NCBI GenBank assembly: GCA_021767525.1
Contig: JAASTF010000037.1
Location: 1-17,337 of the forward strand
DNA from: Paracoccaceae bacterium
Lineage (GTDB): Bacteria > Pseudomonadota > Alphaproteobacteria > Rhodobacterales > Rhodobacteraceae
DNA: 17,337 bases
Direction: 5' to 3'
Shown: positions 13,461 to 17,337 of the stretch, piece by piece
Layout of the letters: every line of letters begins with the position of its first letter
Numbering within the stretch: the first letter of the stretch is position 1
Made by a program: the position numbers and the translations under genes
Notes under the pieces: generated by a model
Told to the model about the DNA's origin: nothing
The model's input: the letters and a program-made list of their open reading frames with translations, nothing else
Databases searched by the model: none

Positions 13461-13958
13461 ATGAAACCGAACCAGGTTGGGCGTGATGCGGTCGTTGACC
13501 GTATTGCACGCGAAATCGAATTCACCGGACTTTTTGCTGGCAGCGTCGTGATGACGCTTGAGGGCGAAATGCCCGTGGAACAGCTGGCCGCGGGCGACCG
13601 CATCATCACCCGCGATACCGGCATGGCGCCGATCCGCACCATCCGCAAGAAAGAAATCACCTGCGACGTGGTGTCGATCATGGCCGGTTCGCTGGGCCAT
13701 ACCCGCCCCGAGCGTGACGTGACCGTGCCCGCCGATCAGCGCGTTCTGATCCGTGACTGGCGCGCCGAGGCGCTGACCGGGCAGAAACAGGCGCTGATCC
13801 CCGCGCGCGAATTGGTGGATGGCGAATTCGTCTGCATGCAAGAAGCGCAAACCGTCACGGTCTACGAGATCGAGCTGGAGCGCGCGCAGGTGATCTATGC
13901 CGACGGGCTGGAAGTCGTGACCCGCATCTCGGCCGAAGAGCTGGCCAGCGCCGCCTGA
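13461..13958 (+). CDS. Solo Hint-domain (Hedgehog/intein, Hint_2-type) protein, probably non-catalytic
   Basis: This 165-residue protein is almost entirely a Hint-type domain. The diagnostic runs are FAGSVVMTLEGEMPVEQLAAGDRII-type sequence at 25-49, RVLIRDW at 94-100 with ALIPARELVDG at 111-121, and QVIYADGLEV at 143-152. Hint domains normally open with a nucleophilic cysteine (CFTAGT-like) and carry histidines in QHRVL and in the strand before the VFADG-like motif. Here the aligned positions are Gly23, Gln93 and Glu136, so self-cleavage chemistry looks lost. It has no signal peptide, no other domain and no flanking extein. The ATG has a GCAGGA site nine bases upstream. Similar small Hint proteins occur in roseobacters to my knowledge, with no established role. 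It ends at a terminator shared with nnrD. Confidence 0.8.
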   Translation: MKPNQVGRDAVVDRIAREIEFTGLFAGSVVMTLEGEMPVEQLAAGDRIITRDTGMAPIRTIRKKEITCDVVSIMAGSLGHTRPERDVTVPADQRVLIRDWRAEALTGQKQALIPARELVDGEFVCMQEAQTVTVYEIELERAQVIYADGLEVVTRISAEELASAA

Positions 13959-13982
13959 TCCTTCGGGACATTCTCAGATATC

Positions 13983-14013
13983 AAAGCCCCGGCGCCGATC
14001 GCGCCGGGACTTT
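13983..14013. terminator. Bidirectional terminator between the Hint gene and nnr
   Basis: The stem pairs CCCGGCGC (13988-13995 region) with GCGCCGGG (14001-14008) around CGATC. It continues as AAAG with CTTT across a single C/A mismatch. The plus strand ends in TTT, and the minus strand likewise ends in TTT. It lies 25 bases after the Hint stop and 5 bases after the convergent nnr stop, so it can serve both. Confidence 0.8.
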
Positions 14014-14017
14014 CCCA

Positions 14018-15676
14018 TTACAGGCCAAGGCCGCGAAACACGGCCGGCAAGACCTCGGGCAGGTCCTCGGCGATCAGGCCAGGCCCGAAATTGCGGGCGC
14101 ATTCCACGTGCAGCCAGGCGGCGGCTTCGGCGGCCTTCATCGGATCGAACCCGCGCGCCAGCAGCCCGGTAATGAATCCGGCCAGAACGTCGCCCGACCC
14201 GGCGGTGGCCAGCCACGGCGCGGCCCGGTCATAGATCGCCGCATTGACCGAGCAGCGCCCATCGGGCGCGGCGATCACGGTGGCGGGCCCTTTGAACAGC
14301 ACCACGCAGCCCGCCCGCGCCGCCGCATCGCGGGTGGCGTCGACCTTGGAATACGCGGGGCCCGAGGTGGGCTTGGCGTTCAGCCGCTCGGCGATGTCGG
14401 GGAACAGCCGGGCGAACTCGCCCGCATGAGGGGTGAGAACGCAATTGTCATGCAGCATCGCAAACAGCGTGTCGGGGGCATCGGCATAAGCGGTCAGCGC
14501 GTCGGCATCCAGCACCACGCCCCGAGTAGGGTGGTCCGTTTGCCCACCCTGCCCCAGCGCCATCGGCACAAGGTTGCGCGCCCTCTCGACACCCATTCCC
14601 GGGCCAAGGCACAGCGCGTTCAACCGGCGATCCTGCAATACCTCGGCCAGCTGATCGACCTCATCGACCCGGCGCAGCATCAGCGCGGTGATCTGGCTGG
14701 CCACCTCCATCTGCGCCGATCCCGGCACGCCCAGCGTCACCAGCCCCGCCCCGATCCGCAGAGCCCCCCGGGCGGCGAGGCGGGCCGCGCCCGTGCGCCC
14801 CGCCCCTCCTGAAAGCACCAGCGCGTGGCCGTGGCCGTATTTGTGGTCAGACGTATGCTTTTCCAGCATCCCGCTTAGAAACGGCCCACCTCGCAAAGGT
14901 TTGCCCATGTATACCGGCTCCAGCAACACCGTGCGCGAACCGCTGCCCCCAAGACCTGGAATGGCTGACTCCTGATCCCAGGGCCAGATGCCGATATCGA
15001 CAACACGCAACTTGCTGCAGACCGATGGCCCCTCGTGCAGATAGTGGCCGCGTTTCGGGCTGTGAAAAGTAACCGTCAGCTGCGCCCAGTTTACAGGCTC
15101 ATAGTCCTCATCACCCTGCGCCGCGGCCAAGAACGCACGCATATGGCCCGAGTCGCAATCGAGGCCCGATGGACAATCTACCGCAACATATTTGACCTGC
15201 GTCCAAGCCCCCCAGTTGTGCCGCATCCTGACATTCAGGTGATTGGCGAGTTGTTTGTCGAGCGGCCGCTTCAGACCGGTGCCGAAAACCGCATCGATCA
15301 ACAGATCCGGCGCATCCGATTGCCACAACACCGCCCAATCCGTCGAAACCTCGCCGCCCATCTCGCGCCACCGCTCATAATTCACCCGCGCATCCGGCGG
15401 CAGCTTGTCGGGATCGCCGTAAAGGAACACCTCCACCGCCCAGCCCCATTCTTTCAACAGCCGCGCCACCACGAACCCGTCGCCGCCATTGTTGCCCGGC
15501 CCGCACAGAACCACGGCCTTGTGCGACGTGGCGCGCAGCTCTGGCCATTCTTCGAAAACCGCCTCGACCACGCCGCGCCCGGCGCGCTCCATCAGCTCCA
15601 GGCCCGTCACCTGCCCCGACTCGATTGCGGCGGTTTCGATGGCGCGCATTTGTGCGGCGGATAGCAATTCGGTCAT
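14018..15676 (-). CDS. nnr: Bifunctional NAD(P)H-hydrate epimerase / ADP-dependent NAD(P)H-hydrate dehydratase
   Basis: This 552-residue cytoplasmic enzyme repairs hydrated, damaged NADH and NADPH. The N-terminal YjeF_N epimerase domain (about 1-225) interconverts the R and S forms and shows GPGNNGGDGF at 59-68 and VDCPSGLDCDSG further on. The C-terminal ribokinase-like dehydratase domain (about 260-545) removes the hydrate using ADP and shows KYGHGHALVLSGG, VLTPHAGEFARLFP and the catalytic-loop motif ATAGSGDVLAG followed by EAAAWLH. Both domains are complete, as in E. coli Nnr. The start at 15674-15676 fits the family start MTELLSAAQMRAIE, although its GGGGGCGC ribosome binding site is only fair. 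It diverges from glnB across a 173-base region holding a long palindrome. Confidence 0.95.
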   Translation of the reverse strand: MTELLSAAQMRAIETAAIESGQVTGLELMERAGRGVVEAVFEEWPELRATSHKAVVLCGPGNNGGDGFVVARLLKEWGWAVEVFLYGDPDKLPPDARVNYERWREMGGEVSTDWAVLWQSDAPDLLIDAVFGTGLKRPLDKQLANHLNVRMRHNWGAWTQVKYVAVDCPSGLDCDSGHMRAFLAAAQGDEDYEPVNWAQLTVTFHSPKRGHYLHEGPSVCSKLRVVDIGIWPWDQESAIPGLGGSGSRTVLLEPVYMGKPLRGGPFLSGMLEKHTSDHKYGHGHALVLSGGAGRTGAARLAARGALRIGAGLVTLGVPGSAQMEVASQITALMLRRVDEVDQLAEVLQDRRLNALCLGPGMGVERARNLVPMALGQGGQTDHPTRGVVLDADALTAYADAPDTLFAMLHDNCVLTPHAGEFARLFPDIAERLNAKPTSGPAYSKVDATRDAAARAGCVVLFKGPATVIAAPDGRCSVNAAIYDRAAPWLATAGSGDVLAGFITGLLARGFDPMKAAEAAAWLHVECARNFGPGLIAEDLPEVLPAVFRGLGL

Positions 15677-15708
15677 GGTTGCGCCCCCGGCGATTCATTT
15701 CTGATTAC

Positions 15709-15731
15709 TTTTTGTGCGACACGCACAAAAA
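15709..15731. promoter_or_regulatory. 23-bp near-perfect palindrome between nnr and glnB
   Basis: TTTTTGTGCG (15709-15718) and CGCACAAAAA (15722-15731) are perfect 10-bp arms around ACA. On both strands the T run comes before the hairpin and the A run after it, the reverse of an intrinsic terminator, so a DNA-binding site is more likely. It lies 32 bases from the nnr start and about 120 bases from glnB. A second small palindrome, CTGTG-A-CACAG (15766-15776), lies closer to glnB. The regulator is unknown. Confidence 0.6.
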
Positions 15732-15765
15732 AGCGCCGCACCGTTTGCCCAAAGCCTGTGCAACC

Positions 15766-15776
15766 CTGTGACACAG
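15766..15776. promoter_or_regulatory. CTGTG-A-CACAG palindrome upstream of glnB
   Basis: An 11-bp odd palindrome lies 74 bases upstream of the glnB start codon, next to TTATCC, which might be a -10 box. I saw no sigma54 (GG-N10-GC type) promoter in this gap. It is short enough to be chance, but its position suits an operator. Confidence 0.3.
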
Positions 15777-15849
15777 CCTTATCCGATTGTGGCCCCCGCC
15801 GTGAAGTGATCTGTCCATTTCCTGACACACGAGGGGCGAGGAGGCCGTC

Positions 15850-16188
15850 ATGAAAAAGATCGAAGCGATCATCAAACCGTTCAAGCTGGACGAGGTGAAA
15901 GAGGCGCTGCAAGAGGCCGGCATCCAGGGTCTTAGCGTGATCGAGGTCAAAGGCTTTGGTCGCCAGAAGGGCCACACCGAGCTGTATCGCGGCGCCGAAT
16001 ACGTGGTCGATTTCCTGCCCAAGGTGAAGATCGAGGTGGTGCTGGACGATGACCAGGTCGATGCCGCGATCGAGGCCATCATCGACGCCGCCAAGACCGA
16101 CAAGATCGGCGACGGCAAGATTTTCGTCAGCCCCGTCGAACAGGCCATTCGCATCCGCACCGGTGAATCCGGTTCGGACGCCCTTTAA
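15850..16188 (+). CDS. glnB: Nitrogen regulatory protein PII
   Basis: This 112-residue trimeric signal protein binds ATP/ADP and 2-oxoglutarate and reports nitrogen status to partners such as GlnE, GlnD-linked pathways and NtrB. It has the full PII pattern: MKKIEAIIKPFKLDEVKEAL at the start, the T-loop with uridylylation site Tyr51 in GHTELYRGAEY, the B-loop near KTDKIGDGKIFV, and the C-loop region with RIRTGE. Length is standard. GAGGAGG sits seven bases before the ATG. It precedes glnA by 66 bases, the usual alphaproteobacterial glnBA operon, which favours glnB over the amtB-linked paralogue glnK. Confidence 0.97.
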   Translation: MKKIEAIIKPFKLDEVKEALQEAGIQGLSVIEVKGFGRQKGHTELYRGAEYVVDFLPKVKIEVVLDDDQVDAAIEAIIDAAKTDKIGDGKIFVSPVEQAIRIRTGESGSDAL

Positions 16189-16203
16189 CCCCACATACGA
16201 AAT

Positions 16204-16221
16204 ACCGCGGTCGAACGCGGT
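16204..16221. promoter_or_regulatory. Small hairpin in the glnB-glnA spacer
   Basis: ACCGCG (16204-16209) and CGCGGT (16216-16221) form a 6-bp stem with a 6-base loop in the 66-base gap between glnB and glnA. There is no T run. Such intercistronic hairpins can tune relative expression of the two genes, or they may arise by chance. Confidence 0.35.
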
Positions 16222-16254
16222 GGAACCAAACCTGACAGAAAGGGAAATAACGGT

Positions 16255-17337
16255 ATGAGCAACCCCGTTCTCAAAACGATCAAGGACGAGGATGTCGAAT
16301 ATGTCGACATTCGCTTCACCGACCCGCGTGGCAAGTTGCAGCACGTGACGGTGATGGCCGACCAGGTCGACGAGGATTTCCTCGAAGAGGGCTTCATGTT
16401 CGACGGGTCGTCGATCGCGGGCTGGAAGTCGATTGAAGCATCGGACATGAAACTGATGCCCGACCAGGAAAGCGCCTATATCGACCCGTTCTATGCCGAG
16501 AAAACGCTGTGCGTGCATTGCTCGGTCGTGGAACCCGACACCGGCGAAGCCTACGAGCGCGACCCGCGCGGCACCGCCGAAAAGGCCGAGGCCTATCTGA
16601 AATCGTCGGGCATCGGCGACATTTCCTACTGGGGCCCCGAAGCCGAGTTTTTCCTGTTCGACGATGTGCGCTATTCGAACTCGATCAACAAGGTGTCTTA
16701 TGAGGTGGATGCGCTGGACGCGTCGTGGAACACCGACACCGAGTACGAGATGGGCAACACCGGCCACCGTCCGGGCGTCAAGGGCGGCTATTTCCCCGTG
16801 AACCCGATCGACGATGGCCAGGACATCCGTTCGGAAATGCTGTCGACGATGAAGCGCATGGGCATGAAGGTCGACAAGCACCACCACGAAGTGGCGTCGT
16901 GCCAGCACGAGCTGGGCCTGATCTTCAGCTCGCTGACCAAGCAGGCCGACGAGCTGCAGAAATACAAATACGTCATCCACAACGTGGCCCAGGCCTATGG
17001 TAAGTCCGCGACGTTCATGCCCAAGCCGATCTATGGCGACAACGGCACCGGCATGCACTGCAACATGTCGATCTGGAAGGACGGCAAGCCGCTGTTCGCA
17101 GGTGACAAGTATGCCGACCTCAGCCAGGAAGCGCTGTATTACATCGGCGGCATCCTGAAGCACGCGAAAACGCTGAACGCCTTCACCAACCCGTCGACCA
17201 ACAGCTACAAGCGCCTGATCCCCGGCTTCGAAGCCCCCGTTCTGCGCGCCTACTCGGCCCGCAACCGCTCGGGCTGCGTGCGTATCCCGTGGACCGAAAG
17301 CCCCAAGGCCAAGCGCGTCGAGGCCCGCTTCCCCGAC
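16255..17337 (+). CDS. glnA: Glutamine synthetase type I, 3' end outside the window
   Basis: This enzyme joins ammonium to glutamate using ATP, the main entry of nitrogen at low supply, as a cytoplasmic dodecamer. The first 361 residues of an expected ~468 are present, open to the last base. Family motifs seen are the beta-grasp N-terminus with MFDGSSIAGW, the metal-binding GPEAEFFLFD, then HHEVASCQHELG, and NGTGMHCNMSIW and FTNPSTNSYKRLIPGFEAPV near the nucleotide and glutamate sites. The adenylylation tyrosine region lies beyond the edge. The ATG at 16255 follows an AAAGGGAAATAA site. It is second in the glnBA operon. A minus-strand open frame across it is a shadow. Confidence 0.97.
   Translation, partial: MSNPVLKTIKDEDVEYVDIRFTDPRGKLQHVTVMADQVDEDFLEEGFMFDGSSIAGWKSIEASDMKLMPDQESAYIDPFYAEKTLCVHCSVVEPDTGEAYERDPRGTAEKAEAYLKSSGIGDISYWGPEAEFFLFDDVRYSNSINKVSYEVDALDASWNTDTEYEMGNTGHRPGVKGGYFPVNPIDDGQDIRSEMLSTMKRMGMKVDKHHHEVASCQHELGLIFSSLTKQADELQKYKYVIHNVAQAYGKSATFMPKPIYGDNGTGMHCNMSIWKDGKPLFAGDKYADLSQEALYYIGGILKHAKTLNAFTNPSTNSYKRLIPGFEAPVLRAYSARNRSGCVRIPWTESPKAKRVEARFPD

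Noticed and set aside
15709..15731. Palindrome near nnr read as an intrinsic terminator
   Set aside because: On each strand the T run precedes and the A run follows the stem, the opposite of a terminator.
15673..17163. Long minus-strand open frame opposite glnB and glnA
   Set aside because: Both plus-strand genes are unmistakable. The antisense frame spans the intergenic region and has no family features.

Overview
The window reads as a stretch of alphaproteobacterial chromosome, most likely from the Rhodobacteraceae (Roseobacter-type). This rests on the high GC content, the gene orders fabD-fabG, rpsF-rpsR-rplI and glnB-glnA, an L9 with a long acidic tail, a solo Hint-domain protein, and protein sequences that look like that group. 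The family assignment is recognition from memory, not a database result. Most genes are intact housekeeping or core-metabolism genes. I see no CRISPR array, phage, insertion sequence or classical defence island.

Layout. 1-388: no gene; a good minus-strand promoter lies here, probably for acpP just outside the window. 389-2153 (minus): fabD then fabG, separated by two overlapping stem-loops. 2314-5000 (plus): a cytochrome b561-YceI fusion and an amidase. 5100-5750: a low-GC patch with one unrecognised membrane-anchored protein. 5813-7038 (minus): a secreted YceI protein, and further upstream a two-helix membrane protein. 7272-8524 (plus): ribosomal operon rpsF-rpsR-rplI with a textbook terminator. 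8597-10470 (minus): a DUF1330-like protein and trigger factor, each its own unit. 10833-13144 (plus): an exported tandem rhodanese, a YeeE/YedE thiosulfate-type transporter and a tiny overlapping ORF. 13176-13260 (minus): tRNA-Leu(UAG). 13461-13958 (plus): a solo, apparently inactive Hint-domain protein. 14018-15676 (minus): bifunctional NAD(P)HX repair enzyme. 15850-end (plus): glnB (PII) and glnA, the latter cut by the window edge.

How genes work together. FabD loads malonyl groups onto acyl carrier protein and FabG performs the first reduction of chain elongation. S6, S18 and L9 are ribosome parts, and trigger factor meets nascent chains at the exit tunnel. The rhodanese and YeeE-family transporter look like a periplasm-to-cytoplasm sulfane-sulfur or thiosulfate handling pair. 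GlnB senses nitrogen status and GlnA assimilates ammonium. Two YceI-domain proteins lie within 4 kb, one fused to a di-heme-type cytochrome b, suggesting a periplasmic isoprenoid- or quinone-binding function tied to electron transfer.

The least explained items are the degenerate Hint protein, the low-GC orphan gene, the b561-YceI fusion, the small ORF behind the transporter, the double hairpin in the fab operon and the 23-bp palindrome between nnr and glnB. None amounts to a demonstrable new system from sequence alone; the sulfur cassette with its small ORF and the Hint protein are the best candidates for a second look.
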